This document shows, piece after piece, positions 1 through 9,271 of a stretch of DNA of 59,831 nucleotides. Below the pieces are notes generated by a model. That model was not told where the DNA came from and made no database searches. It worked only from the letters and a program-made list of their open reading frames with translations. Every line of letters starts with the position of its first letter. The stretch's first letter is position 1. Source of the DNA: Bacillota bacterium (GTDB lineage Bacteria > Bacillota > Clostridia > Christensenellales > Aristaeellaceae); assembly GCA_023425025.1 (NCBI GenBank), contig JAFADG010000001.1, positions 1 to 59,831 of the forward strand, given 5' to 3'. The translations under genes were made by a program, and so were the position numbers.

Positions 1-87
1 CTATAGCCCTTACTCTTGCGCTGCGAACGGCAAAAAAACTTGTCATTCGCTTCGCTCTACGGCTGAAAGCTAAAGCCTTTTACCCCC

Positions 88-106
88 ACCAGCTCAACTG
101 GTGGAT
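88..106. repeat. short perfect hairpin near left edge
   Basis: CCACCAG and CTGGTGG form a perfect 7-bp inverted repeat around a 5-base loop, in a stretch with no convincing gene. Hairpins of this kind occur at the ends of IS200/IS605-type elements, so it could be the end of one lying left of the window. No transposase sequence is visible, so this is only a suggestion. Confidence 0.3.
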
Positions 107-130
107 TCATAACGCTAAAGCTCCATCTGA

Positions 131-162
131 AAAAAGGGGCGGGTATGAAGCCCGCCCCTTTT
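131..162 (-). terminator. Rho-independent terminator of the lacI-permease-SBP operon
   Basis: AAAGGGGCGGG pairs with CCCGCCCCTTT around a 6-base loop. On the minus strand a run of Ts follows. It lies 8 bases past the stop codon of the solute-binding protein gene, the last gene of the leftward operon. Confidence 0.85.
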
Positions 163-170
163 GCTGTAGT

Positions 171-1406
171 TTACAGCCCTTTGAGCTCGGGGTACTTGTC
201 TTTGACTTCGGCCTTGAAGGCGCTGATGATCTCCTCATCCATCCTGCCTTCCTGCAGACCATTGTTCACATGCTTGCCAAACAGGTTTTGCAGGTCGCGG
301 GTGTACTTGTCGGGGCGGATGTTGGCGATGGCGGAGCAGATGCTGTCATAGGTTTTGAGGATGTTCTGGCCGCCGAATTTCTCGTTGGCGTAGCCTTCGC
401 CCTTGGCACTGAGCACCAGCTTGTTGGCGGGCATCTGGTTGTTGGTGTCCAGGTTGGCGCTTTGATATTCCACGGTGGTGATGAATTTGAGAAACTCAGC
501 GATGAGCTCCTTCTTTTCGCTGTTTGCGTACACGGCGCGGTAGGTGCCGCCCTCATAAGAGGTCTTGAAGGGCTTGGCAACGCCCACATTGCCAGTGTTC
601 TTGCCCCAGTCGGTGAAGAAATCCCAGGAGGGCATGACGCGGATCAGCAGGGAGCCTTCGTTCCAGGCCGTGGCCCATTCACCGCTCCAGGAGCCCAGGT
701 TGGATACCGCGCCGGCTTCGTAGAACTTGCGCATGGTGGCCAGCAGGTCCATCCAGCCCTGACCGACGGCAAATTCCCCGTCGCGTACAAAGGGCGTCAG
801 GCTATAGCCTTCCACCTTGACCATTTCGGACAGGTTGGGCCAGAGCCAGACCTTGCCTTCGGAGCGCGCCTTGATATCCAAAGCGGCTTCCAGAATCCTG
901 TCCCAGCTGGACAGCTTTTCGCTGATTTGCGCATCGTCATCGGTGCCCAGCCACTCTTTCATGGCGCTGCGGTTGTACCAGAAGGCAACGGGGCTCACAT
1001 TGTCGCAAACGCCCTTCAACACGCCGGCGGAATCACGGCCGAAATCGATGGCCCAGGGATAGTAGTCCTTTCCGATATCGGCAAGGTCCATCTCTTCCAG
1101 GTTCTGAACCAGCGGGCTGTCCAGGAATTTATAGACATAGCCCTCTTCCAGGTCGAACATGTCGGGAACGCCGTCGCCGGCGGTCAGGGTGTTGAGCAGC
1201 TTGGTCTGATACTCGTCGCCGCCGAAGACTTCCAGGTTGATCTTGACGCCGGGATTAGCAGCTTCAAACTGATCTTTGATAAAGGGCGCTTGGTCAAAGA
1301 ATGTCCACCAGGTGAACTCGCCGGCGAGCGTTTCGGCCGAGGAGACGGCTGGCATCAGCGCCAGGACCATCAGCAGGCACAGGGTAAGAGCCAGGATTTT
1401 TTTCAT
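171..1406 (-). CDS. Extracellular solute-binding protein, sugar ABC importer (family 1)
   Basis: This 411-residue protein has a clear export signal: MKK, a hydrophobic run of about 15 residues, then a VSSA-E type cleavage site near residue 25. No lipobox cysteine is evident, so it may be secreted or anchored in another way. The mature part opens with a FTWWTFFDQAPFIKDQF segment and continues as a family 1 sugar-binding protein of normal length. An AAGGAGG site 7 bases upstream supports the ATG. It is the last gene of an operon with a LacI-type regulator and two permeases, and presumably delivers a sugar to those permeases. The ligand is not evident. Confidence 0.9.
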   Translation of the reverse strand: MKKILALTLCLLMVLALMPAVSSAETLAGEFTWWTFFDQAPFIKDQFEAANPGVKINLEVFGGDEYQTKLLNTLTAGDGVPDMFDLEEGYVYKFLDSPLVQNLEEMDLADIGKDYYPWAIDFGRDSAGVLKGVCDNVSPVAFWYNRSAMKEWLGTDDDAQISEKLSSWDRILEAALDIKARSEGKVWLWPNLSEMVKVEGYSLTPFVRDGEFAVGQGWMDLLATMRKFYEAGAVSNLGSWSGEWATAWNEGSLLIRVMPSWDFFTDWGKNTGNVGVAKPFKTSYEGGTYRAVYANSEKKELIAEFLKFITTVEYQSANLDTNNQMPANKLVLSAKGEGYANEKFGGQNILKTYDSICSAIANIRPDKYTRDLQNLFGKHVNNGLQEGRMDEEIISAFKAEVKDKYPELKGL

Positions 1407-1460
1407 ACCGGAACCTCCTTATCATTCAGCGGAATGCTTCCGCCTGAAATCGTCGAAACG

Positions 1461-2342
1461 TTATCCCTTGATGGCGGCGCCGATAGCGATTTTTTCCATG
1501 ATGACCTTGTTGGCCAGCAGGAAGATGACCAGCAGCGGAACCACCGAGATGAGAATGCCTACGTATTGCGCGCCGTAATCCGCGGTGCCTGCGCTGGTTT
1601 TTACCGAGGCCAGCAGTACCGGCAGCGTCAGCATGGAGCCCTTATTTAAAATCAGCAGCGGCATCAGGTAGCTGTTCCAGCTGCCGATAAAGCTCATTAC
1701 CCCCTGGGTGACCAGCGCCGGCAGCATGCAGGGCAATACGATCCTGTGAAAGAGGGGCAGTTCCCGGCAGCCGTCGATGAGCGCCGCCTCAATCAACTCA
1801 TTGGGCAGGCCGCCGTCCAGATACTGCTTGAAAAAGAACACCGCAAAACAGTTGGCGATGGAAGGGATAACCAGCGGCCAGTAGGTGCCGGTGAGCTTCA
1901 ACGCCTGCATCTCCCGAAAAAAACCGATGACGCCAAGCTGGCCGGGAATCATTATAGTCACCATAATGACGGTAAACAGAGGGCCCTTGCCCTTGAAGGA
2001 GAATTTCGAGAAACCGTAGGCCGTCATGGAAGCGAAGTACAGGCACAGGCCCATGCTGACGGTGGCCAGGAAAAGGCTGTTGAGAAAGCCCTGCCAGATG
2101 TTCTTGTTTTGCTGCATGCGCTCATAGTTGCGCATGAACTGGTCGCCGGGCAGAAGGTTGACCGCGGAGGTAATGTGGAAGGCGTCATGGGTGGAAGAAA
2201 TCAGCATAGTGAAGAACGGAAAGAAGGAAACCAGGGCGACAGACAGCAAAACAACATAAATCAGCAAGCGCCACAGTCCCCGGCGCAAACGCTCCGGCGA
2301 GAAAACAGGAAGCGCGTTTTTTACGGAACGGGCTTGCATCAC
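1461..2342 (-). CDS. Sugar ABC transporter permease, MalG type
   Basis: This is a 293-residue membrane protein with about six transmembrane helices. The cytoplasmic EAA loop, ELIEAALIDGCRELPLFHRI, lies near residues 185-205; in this family it docks the ATPase subunit. The GTG start, which makes a GTGA overlap with the upstream permease stop, is followed at once by an in-frame ATG, so the first residue is uncertain by one codon. A GGAGG site lies 9 bases before the GTG. It should form the membrane channel with the preceding permease. No ATPase gene is nearby, so a shared MsmX/MsmK-type ATPase encoded elsewhere is expected. Confidence 0.92.
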   Translation of the reverse strand: MMQARSVKNALPVFSPERLRRGLWRLLIYVVLLSVALVSFFPFFTMLISSTHDAFHITSAVNLLPGDQFMRNYERMQQNKNIWQGFLNSLFLATVSMGLCLYFASMTAYGFSKFSFKGKGPLFTVIMVTIMIPGQLGVIGFFREMQALKLTGTYWPLVIPSIANCFAVFFFKQYLDGGLPNELIEAALIDGCRELPLFHRIVLPCMLPALVTQGVMSFIGSWNSYLMPLLILNKGSMLTLPVLLASVKTSAGTADYGAQYVGILISVVPLLVIFLLANKVIMEKIAIGAAIKG

Positions 2343-3229
2343 GCCTGGTCCCCTCCTTTTCCGCGGGTCACCCGTAGGGCGATCAGGGAGAAAACCGCGA
2401 TGATCATGAAAATGCCGTAGGCAATGGAGGCGCCGTAGCCAAACTGCCAGCGCTTGAAGGCGCTTTCATACATGTACAGCACCATGGTCCTGGTATAGTC
2501 GGCCATGCCCTCCGGGAACATTTTGGGCACGTCGAATATTTGCAGCCCGCCGATGATGGAGGTGATCATGATATACAGCAGCATGGGCTTGAGTAGCGGC
2601 AACGTGATCGATATGGTCTTTCGCAAGGCACTGGCGCCATCCACCTCGGCGGCCTCATACACATCCTGGCTGATGGAATGCAAGCCGGCGGTCAGGAAAA
2701 TGATGTTGTAGCCAAAGTTCTGCCAGCAGGTGGCGATGCCGATCACCATGCGCACCGCGATGGGCTGGCGCAGAAAATCCACAGGCTCCGGCAAAAGCTT
2801 CAGCGCCGCAAAAAGATTGTTGACCGCGCCGCCGGGATAGCTGAAGAGCATATTGAACAGCAGGCCGACGGTGATGGGCGTGACCAGGTTGGGGAAGTAG
2901 TACACGCTTCGCAGCAGCGTGCGGCCCTTGACCCACCGTTCATTGAGAATCAGGGCCAGAATCAGCGCGATGGTCAGCTGCGGGATGATGGAAAATAGCC
3001 AGATGACAATGGTGTTGCCCACATAGCTGAAAAAGTAATGGGAGGTAAACAGGCGGATATAGTTATCCAACCCGGCAAACATCATCCCTTTACCGCTCAA
3101 GGGGTCGGAATCGGCAAAAAAGCTGAGGAAAAAGGAGCTCAAAATGGGATACAGGCTGAAAACGAGATAGACGATAAAAAAGGGCAGTATAAACAGATAG
3201 GCGGTCTTTTGCCGCTTTGCAATCAGCAT
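2339..3229 (-). CDS. Sugar ABC transporter permease, MalF type
   Basis: This membrane protein has six predicted helices and an EAA loop (DVYEAAEVDGASALRKTISI) in its second half. The open frame extends 10 codons further upstream, but the ATG at 3229 is preferred: AAGGAGG sits 8 bases ahead of it and the protein then begins MLIAKRQKTAY, a normal start for the family. It overlaps the end of the LacI gene by 7 bases and the next permease by 4, so the genes are translationally coupled. Confidence 0.92.
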   Translation of the reverse strand: MLIAKRQKTAYLFILPFFIVYLVFSLYPILSSFFLSFFADSDPLSGKGMMFAGLDNYIRLFTSHYFFSYVGNTIVIWLFSIIPQLTIALILALILNERWVKGRTLLRSVYYFPNLVTPITVGLLFNMLFSYPGGAVNNLFAALKLLPEPVDFLRQPIAVRMVIGIATCWQNFGYNIIFLTAGLHSISQDVYEAAEVDGASALRKTISITLPLLKPMLLYIMITSIIGGLQIFDVPKMFPEGMADYTRTMVLYMYESAFKRWQFGYGASIAYGIFMIIAVFSLIALRVTRGKGGDQA

Positions 3230-4278
3230 GCCGCGCCTCCTTCCCCCATGCCGGCGCACGTTTGCGCATCCATTTCGGATAACGCTTGGCAGGAATCGCG
3301 CACCATGAGCTTTGGCTGAAGATATACGGAGGCAGGCGTTGCCTGCGGGTCCTGCAGCCTGGCCATCAGCTGTCGCACGGCCATCTGCCCCATTTGCAAA
3401 AACGGCTGGCGAAGGGTGGTGATGCCGGGAGAGGCGTACTGCAAGAGAGGGCTGTCGTCAAACCCGGCGACGGATACATGCTCCGGCACATTCAGGCCCC
3501 TTGCCTGCAATGCCCGGGCCGCGCCAAATGCGCAGAATTCGTTGGAGCCGATCAGGGCGGTATAGGATTCCCGGCGCGCCGCAAGCTCCGCAACGGCAGC
3601 CCAGCCACCTTCCACCGACCAGGGGGCATCCACTACCAACCCCTTTTCAAAAGGAAGGCCCAGGTTGCGCAGGCCCTGCGTATAGCCATCCAGGCGGCTC
3701 AAAGCAGCCGGCATGACCTCCGGCCCGTTCAAATAGGCGATGCGCCTATGGCCCAGGCTGTGAAGATAGCCCACCAGTTCGCTGATGCCCAGCCTGTTGT
3801 CCACATCCACATGAGAGATGCCGGCATGGTCGGCCCGGGAACCCAGCAGCACCACCGGCAATCCCGTGGCGGCGATGGAGGCTATTTCCTGAGCATCCCG
3901 CTGACGGAAGGTGGCAAACACGATGCCGTCCACCTGGCCCTGGGCAAACAGCGACAGAAAATCCGCTTCGCAGCGGTTGCAGTTGGCCCGGCTGAAAAAG
4001 TTGCAGATGTATTGGCTTTGGTTGGCCACATCCTGTATGCCCTGCATGATCTCCGCGTAAAAGTACATGGAAATATCGTCAAAGACGACGCCGATCACAT
4101 TGGTCTTGGCCTGCACCAGGCGGCGGGCGTTGAGGTTGGGCGCGTACTGCAAGGACGCGATGGCAGCTTCAATGCTGGCCGCCGTTTTCTTTTTCACGGC
4201 GCCGCCGGTCAAATACCGGGATACGGTGCTTTTGGAGGTGCCCGCCAGCTCTGCGATGTCGATGATCGTTGCCGCCAT
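3223..4278 (-). CDS. LacI-family transcriptional repressor
   Basis: This 351-residue regulator has an N-terminal helix-turn-helix (IDIAELAGTSKSTVSRYLTG, residues 5-25), a hinge with the NARRL segment, and a periplasmic-binding-protein-like sensor domain for a sugar. It heads the operon with two permeases and a binding protein. A perfect GGAACGTTCC palindrome lies 22 bases upstream of its start, so it probably represses its own operon. The inducer is unknown; a sugar released by one of the mannosidase-type enzymes is reasonable. Confidence 0.93.
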   Translation of the reverse strand: MAATIIDIAELAGTSKSTVSRYLTGGAVKKKTAASIEAAIASLQYAPNLNARRLVQAKTNVIGVVFDDISMYFYAEIMQGIQDVANQSQYICNFFSRANCNRCEADFLSLFAQGQVDGIVFATFRQRDAQEIASIAATGLPVVLLGSRADHAGISHVDVDNRLGISELVGYLHSLGHRRIAYLNGPEVMPAALSRLDGYTQGLRNLGLPFEKGLVVDAPWSVEGGWAAVAELAARRESYTALIGSNEFCAFGAARALQARGLNVPEHVSVAGFDDSPLLQYASPGITTLRQPFLQMGQMAVRQLMARLQDPQATPASVYLQPKLMVRDSCQALSEMDAQTCAGMGEGGAAC

Positions 4279-4299
4279 ATGATCGCCCTCCTTATTTTA

Positions 4300-4309
4300 G
4301 GAACGTTCC
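4300..4309. promoter_or_regulatory. Probable LacI-family operator O1
   Basis: GGAACGTTCC is a perfect palindrome with the central CG pair typical of LacI-family operators. It lies just downstream of the predicted lacI promoter, where bound repressor would block transcription. Confidence 0.7.
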
Positions 4310-4328
4310 CATTTCTGATATCCATAAC

Positions 4329-4355
4329 ATTATCATAAAAATATAGTAATGTCAA
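4329..4355 (-). promoter_or_regulatory. Promoter of the lacI-permease-SBP operon
   Basis: On the minus strand there is a consensus TTGACA (4350-4355) and a GATAAT box 15 bases later; a TAATGT box at 17-base spacing is an alternative. It is the best promoter in the AT-rich gap in front of the regulator gene and is flanked by the two operator copies. Confidence 0.6.
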
Positions 4356-4421
4356 CGGAAACAAAGAGAGAATTATGCGTAATGCGGCTGAAAACAGTAA
4401 ATTGTAATATTCAAAAAATAA

Positions 4422-4431
4422 GTAACGTTCC
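4422..4431. promoter_or_regulatory. Second probable LacI-family operator O2
   Basis: GTAACGTTCC differs by one base from the palindrome at 4300-4309 and lies about 120 bases away, upstream of the promoter. Two spaced sites would allow repression by DNA looping. Confidence 0.55.
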
Positions 4432-4498
4432 CAGCGAAAAATATGAGAAAGCCCTTCTCACAAAAGAAAAGCACGCGGGATGCATGTTCCCGGGCCAA

Positions 4499-4536
4499 GC
4501 CCGTGCGGACGGCAGCATCCTGCTGCCCGCACGGGC
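4499..4536. terminator. Strong GC-rich hairpin after the large GH38-like gene
   Basis: GCCCGTGCGG followed by CGGCAGC pairs with GCTGCC followed by CGCACGGGC, giving a stem of about 16 bp with one bulge. It begins 9 bases past the stop of the 1134-residue enzyme gene. It lacks a good T run, so it may act as a transcript 3' end or a weak terminator. Confidence 0.5.
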
Positions 4537-4544
4537 GGATTATA

Positions 4545-7500
4545 TTATTCAAAATACAGCAGCAGGCTTTTTACCTGCCAGGGAGTCAAGACTGCCTGGA
4601 ACGATTCCCCCACCGCGGCAAGCTTTTCGCCAAGGGGCCGGCCCAGGTGGTCCGCCTCCTGATAAAAAGCGCATCCGGGTAGGGAAACGGTGATTGCGCC
4701 GGCGCGCCCGCCGCACTCCATCAGCCGAAGGAGAAAGCAGTTTTCCTCCTCCGTTCCGCGCAGGGTATTCACAAAGATATGATCGGAATCCGCTTTCATC
4801 AGCGTTCCCCCGGCGGCATCCGCCAGCGCCTTGGGAATGTTACTGCGGAATTCCTGGTAGCTCATGCGCTGGACGTACAGCCCCTGGCGGGCGGCCCAGC
4901 CAAAGGCGAAGGCTTTTTCCAAGGGAATGGCGGCAGCAGAAGTGATGCTGTAGCGCAGGGTAAAGGTGCCGCCCTGGCGGCCCAGGTAGTTGCAGCGCCA
5001 ATAATTGTTCAGCGCGTAGGAGTACAGGCGGCCGCCGCGCACCGGCAAATCGCTTTTCCAAAGCCCCTGCACCGGCTGGTTCACCGTGAACAAAAAGGCG
5101 TCCGGGGAGGCGATTTGCATGTCGTACCCATCGTCCCTGACCAGCATGGAGGTTTGCAGGGGCAGCCATTCCCGGCAGCCGCCGGGCAAGACGCCTTCCT
5201 GCCAATCCACCCACCCCACCTGGCTGTCGCTGAACACCTTCGCGTCCTTTTTTGCGTTAAGGGGGAAGGCAACATACACGGCCTCCGGCGCGTCGGTTGC
5301 CTGCTTTGCGTATTCCAGGCAGATATCCAGGCGCTTTACCCCCTTGGGCAGCGAAAAAGTGACTTCTGCGCTGCCCAGTACCGCCTGGCCGGCAATAACG
5401 GCCCTTTTCCCCACCGGCGTTTCTTCCGCGTGCCAGCTTTGGGGAAAGAAGCCGTCGGCCGTGATGCCGCCGGTTTGAGCCAGACCCGCGTGGTTGCCCA
5501 GCAGGGTGGTACCCCGGCCGCTCCTTGTGTACACAAGCCGGCCGATGCCTTCCCCGTTCGCGCACAGCTCCCGGCCGCATTCCTTGTCCCAGAGGGAAGT
5601 GACAAAGCCTGCCTCGGCATCGACGATCACTTTGTAGTATTCGTTTTCCAGCAGTATCCGCTTCTCCTGCGCAAGGGGCGCTGCCTGGCCCCGCGCATCG
5701 CCATCCCTGACCGGGCGCAGGGGAAAACGCCTGTAGGAGAGGGGCGGGATTTCCGGGATCAGCACTTCCGACGCCACCTGGGTGGCAGTCTCCCGGATTT
5801 TGCGCCATGGAAGCTCCCGACCTTCGGGGGTGCACACCGTTTCGCCCGCGCCGAACTCTACCTCCACCAAGCCGCCCAGAGGGAAGCTGTAGGGGTTGTA
5901 GACCACCACTTCCCGGCCCTGGTTGTTCCACGCAAGGCTCAAACGCGTGGCGCCGCGCAAAAGCAGCTTTTCCCGCCAGGCAAAGGCTTCGGCGGCCATA
6001 TGCTCCTTGACCTGCCACTGATCCCGCTGCAAAAGCGCCTCCGGATCGCTGCCGGACAAAAACGCGCCCCAGGTGTGCTCGTCGTACAGCAGCACATGCT
6101 TCCAAGCCTGCGTATACTGCTCTTGGGGAAAGCGTGTGCCGGGGGCATACAGCGACGCCAGGCTTTCCAGAACCTCGGCGCATTTGAGCCCCGCCTGGGC
6201 TTTGCGCACCTTGATGGAGGCCAGCAGGCTGGAAGCGGCCCCATCCTCCCAGTAAGCGCCCTCGTCGCCCTTGAAAACGGCGAAGGTGTCCGACCAGGGC
6301 AGCACATATTCGAAAAAGCTGCTTCCGTTGGAGGGGATGAGCTTGGGGTATTCCGCGTACTCGCCCCAGGCCTTTTGGAAAGCGGCCATGCGTACATCCA
6401 GGTCGGTGTTGTCGGCTTCCTGTCCATACAGGATCACGGCGTCGGGCGCATAGTCCTCCCGCTCATACTCCATCAGCCACATATTCAGCCCACGCTCGGC
6501 GGCCGGCAGGGAGCCCGGGGAGCCGCACACCTTTTTCAGCTCGCAGTACATTCTGGCCAGCCAGGTGAGAACGCGGCTGCCATCCGGCCCCTCCCACCAG
6601 AAGGGGCTTTGGCGGTGAAGGCCGCCGTTCAGCCGGAAGGGTCCCCTGTCCTGGTTGTCGGCATGAAGCAGGTATTTGACGCCCATCCCCGCAAGAATCG
6701 TCGGATACGCGCCTGTGGCGGAGGCTACGTCCACCATGTCCACCCGGTCGGCGCAAAGGCCGTGGGGGCCAAGGAGGTTCTTGGTAAAGTCGCCGTTGTG
6801 GATCAGATCCTCCAGTGAGGCGAACTGGGTCAGCAGGTCCACATAATTTGCGGGGATGCCCAGCTTTCCGTCCCTTGCCGCTTGAATGACGGCGGGCAGG
6901 GCGTTGGCGCTCCTTGTATCCAGAAAATCCTCCAGCGCCCAGGCGGAATCGAGAATGCAGGAAAAAGCGTCCTTTTCCGCACCGCCCATCATCTCAAGGG
7001 CGGTATCCAGATTCCTGCTCATGCGCTCGGCCACCTCCCACTGGCGGTGGGTATAGCCGATATCGGTATGGGCGTGGGGCGTGGTGAATACCTTCCATTT
7101 GCGGCGGCGCATAAACGTGCCGGCGGCGTTTATGGCGCCGGAAACGGTATAGGATACCTCTCCCTGTCCATCCGGCAACAAAAAGGGCACACGGTACTGG
7201 CCGAATGCATTTCGGGAAAATTCGTAAGGCACAGTCATGCTTCCGCCTTCAAAGGTGAGGGCAATCCTGCCGCTGACCGTATCCGGCGCGTCTTTCTGAG
7301 AATCGGGCGAGAGCACGCAGGCGCATTTTTCCGTAAGCCCGTTTTCGCCCTTTACATAGACCGCGCCGGGCCGCATGTGACACGCATCCTGCCCGCTGCC
7401 ATAAAGGCCCCGGTAAAGGGCCAGCTTGCCGTAATGAAAGCCGCAGGCGGAGGCCATGCGGTCCAGCCGCAAAACAGCCTGGGGATTTTCCACCGTCAAA

Positions 7501-7949
7501 TAGCCGCCGTCGTCCACGGCGGTCACGGCCAGCGTGTTTTCCCCGGCCGCAAACAGTTCCTTGTGCAGCGGCACCGCCAGCGTATCCTTGCTGTAGATGG
7601 CTGCATGCAGGGCGTGGGCCGGCTTGATTTCGTGATCGCGGCTGGGCACGGGATAGGGATACAGCATGCCCTCATTGCCGTTGATGCTGATACGGATGTC
7701 CGGCAGCCTGGGGGTGGAAGCGATGACTTCCAATATAAGCGTGCAGTCCGCCGGCTGATCCATGAAAAAGCGCACAGTGTACGTATGGCCCCGATAGCCG
7801 CCGTCCGGGTCGGCCGGTGAAGCGTGAAAGGAGGGCCAGCCCTGCAAAACGCCTCCATCGGGCGTAAATTCCCGGGAGGCCATGGGGGTGCGGAAACAGT
7901 CCGTCATTTCTTCCATGGCCGGGGTGATGAACAAAGGCGTATCTGTCAT
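4545..7949 (-). CDS. Large GH38-like alpha-mannosidase-type glycosidase with N-terminal beta domain
   Basis: This 1134-residue enzyme has an N-terminal region (about residues 1-280) that looks like an all-beta carbohydrate-binding domain of the kind beside polysaccharide lyase domains. A GH38-type catalytic region follows from about residue 290. HAHTDIGYTH carries the zinc-binding His and Asp expected of the family. VDVASATG fits the nucleophile region, and DEHTWGAF stands where FHD-type motifs occur in other members. The start is the ATG at 7949, whose ATGA overlaps the kinase stop; an in-frame ATG three codons earlier sits on top of the ribosome site. No export signal is seen, so it is likely cytoplasmic. 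Its substrate could differ from classic alpha-mannosides. Confidence 0.75.
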   Translation of the reverse strand: MTDTPLFITPAMEEMTDCFRTPMASREFTPDGGVLQGWPSFHASPADPDGGYRGHTYTVRFFMDQPADCTLILEVIASTPRLPDIRISINGNEGMLYPYPVPSRDHEIKPAHALHAAIYSKDTLAVPLHKELFAAGENTLAVTAVDDGGYLTVENPQAVLRLDRMASACGFHYGKLALYRGLYGSGQDACHMRPGAVYVKGENGLTEKCACVLSPDSQKDAPDTVSGRIALTFEGGSMTVPYEFSRNAFGQYRVPFLLPDGQGEVSYTVSGAINAAGTFMRRRKWKVFTTPHAHTDIGYTHRQWEVAERMSRNLDTALEMMGGAEKDAFSCILDSAWALEDFLDTRSANALPAVIQAARDGKLGIPANYVDLLTQFASLEDLIHNGDFTKNLLGPHGLCADRVDMVDVASATGAYPTILAGMGVKYLLHADNQDRGPFRLNGGLHRQSPFWWEGPDGSRVLTWLARMYCELKKVCGSPGSLPAAERGLNMWLMEYEREDYAPDAVILYGQEADNTDLDVRMAAFQKAWGEYAEYPKLIPSNGSSFFEYVLPWSDTFAVFKGDEGAYWEDGAASSLLASIKVRKAQAGLKCAEVLESLASLYAPGTRFPQEQYTQAWKHVLLYDEHTWGAFLSGSDPEALLQRDQWQVKEHMAAEAFAWREKLLLRGATRLSLAWNNQGREVVVYNPYSFPLGGLVEVEFGAGETVCTPEGRELPWRKIRETATQVASEVLIPEIPPLSYRRFPLRPVRDGDARGQAAPLAQEKRILLENEYYKVIVDAEAGFVTSLWDKECGRELCANGEGIGRLVYTRSGRGTTLLGNHAGLAQTGGITADGFFPQSWHAEETPVGKRAVIAGQAVLGSAEVTFSLPKGVKRLDICLEYAKQATDAPEAVYVAFPLNAKKDAKVFSDSQVGWVDWQEGVLPGGCREWLPLQTSMLVRDDGYDMQIASPDAFLFTVNQPVQGLWKSDLPVRGGRLYSYALNNYWRCNYLGRQGGTFTLRYSITSAAAIPLEKAFAFGWAARQGLYVQRMSYQEFRSNIPKALADAAGGTLMKADSDHIFVNTLRGTEEENCFLLRLMECGGRAGAITVSLPGCAFYQEADHLGRPLGEKLAAVGESFQAVLTPWQVKSLLLYFE

Positions 7950-9271
7950 AGCAGGCATCCCTCCTGAAGGCGGTTTAGGCTGTCGATGCTTTTTGCAAGA
8001 AAAGGCGGGCTGCCAAAGCTGCCGCTTTTGAAGACAAGCAGCAGCTCCTCTCCCTGCTCCGTATAGCCGTACATGGCCGGCAGGCCGGCCTCGATTTCCT
8101 GAAGAATGACCATTTTGCGTATTTGAAGTCCGCCGGCCACGGCGGAGGATGTTTCTCCGCCTGCCGCCACCACCTTTTTTAGCCCCGTGCGTTTTGCCAC
8201 CATGGACACGATATCCGCAAGGGCCTGGGAGATCAGGCGGCCGGTTTGCACATCGTCAAGCCCCAGCCTTTTGCCCGCGTCCTTGGTCATGGCAACTTTG
8301 TCTTCCTTCTGGGGCGTATACAAAAGCGCCGGGACGCCGCGCAACAGCGCGGAACACAATTGCTCCGCAAGGCGGGCGGTATGCCTTTGCCGGGCCGCGC
8401 CGTCAAACAGCTCCCAGGCCGGCAGCTCCGCGCCCTGGATGCCCGTTTGCAGCAGGTAGTTTACCTGTTCTTTGGCCGGCTTTGTCAAACTGCCGGAGAC
8501 GACCAGCGTACCGCAGGGGTCCGCTATCCTGTGCATCAGGCTCTCCGCCGGACTGGAAACCGGCTGGCCGCCCGCCCACACCTTGGGCAGCTCCTGACAA
8601 ATGGCGCTGCTGCCGCACAGGCTCGTTTCCCCGGCGATGAGCCCGGCAATCGTTGCAAGGTCCTGCTGATGCCGCACATCGAAAATAATGTATTCATTTT
8701 CGTTTTTCAGCCGGTTCAGTTCAGCCATGGCCTCTTCCCAAGGCAAATCCAGGCAGGCCGCGTCAAAAACCGCCACCCGCCCGTTGCTTTGGCCGGACAG
8801 TATGGCTTTCAAATCGCTTTGTGTCATAGGGTGGATCGGGTCAAAGCGGAACATGGTGTCTTCCAGCCTGACGCCGTTCACATAATGAATGCCGTGCACC
8901 GTTGTCCGCCCGTTTCGGGGAAAGCCCAACACCACCATGGAGCAAGCCGCTTTCAGGCAGCCCCGCATGGCGTCAAACTGCGCGCCGATGTTGCCCCGGA
9001 ACACGCTGCAGGTTTTGCTATGGTATACGTCGCAGGGCAGGGACTGCAGAAAGCGGCAGGCCTTATCCGTTTTCCCTGCGGCGGTGACCCCATCGTCCAA
9101 ACGGCTGTCGGTATTGATGATCACCGCGTCCAGGCCCGCCGTTTCTGACTTGTCCGGCATGTTTTTCAGGGAAAAGATGCCGCAAATATATCCGTTTCCG
9201 GCCAGCATGACCCCGATGTCATTGGCGCCGGTGATGTCGTCGGCCACTACGCCGACACGTTTTTTTCGCAC
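7946..9271 (-). CDS. Four-carbon sugar-acid kinase family protein (DUF1537 type)
   Basis: This 441-residue protein matches the two-domain sugar-acid kinase family. RVGVVADDITGANDIG near the N-terminus is the typical substrate-side motif, and VVAAGGETSSAVAGGL near residue 375 is the typical nucleotide-side motif. Family members phosphorylate tetronic acids such as erythronate and threonate or related acids. The open frame runs 67 codons further upstream, but a GTG at 9271 with GGAGG seven bases ahead is the right start. It overlaps the aldolase gene by 25 bases and the GH38-like gene by 4. Kinase followed by aldolase is a common pair for sugar-acid breakdown. Confidence 0.85.
   Translation of the reverse strand: MRKKRVGVVADDITGANDIGVMLAGNGYICGIFSLKNMPDKSETAGLDAVIINTDSRLDDGVTAAGKTDKACRFLQSLPCDVYHSKTCSVFRGNIGAQFDAMRGCLKAACSMVVLGFPRNGRTTVHGIHYVNGVRLEDTMFRFDPIHPMTQSDLKAILSGQSNGRVAVFDAACLDLPWEEAMAELNRLKNENEYIIFDVRHQQDLATIAGLIAGETSLCGSSAICQELPKVWAGGQPVSSPAESLMHRIADPCGTLVVSGSLTKPAKEQVNYLLQTGIQGAELPAWELFDGAARQRHTARLAEQLCSALLRGVPALLYTPQKEDKVAMTKDAGKRLGLDDVQTGRLISQALADIVSMVAKRTGLKKVVAAGGETSSAVAGGLQIRKMVILQEIEAGLPAMYGYTEQGEELLLVFKSGSFGSPPFLAKSIDSLNRLQEGCLL

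Noticed and set aside
1..60. Transposase or transposon end left of the first gene
   Set aside because: Only one small hairpin supports this; no transposase codons or terminal repeat pair can be shown within the window.
4779..6818. 679-codon open frame on the plus strand
   Set aside because: It lies opposite the large GH38-like gene, starts without a ribosome site and has low-complexity Gly/Arg/His-rich text. It is a shadow in GC-rich DNA.
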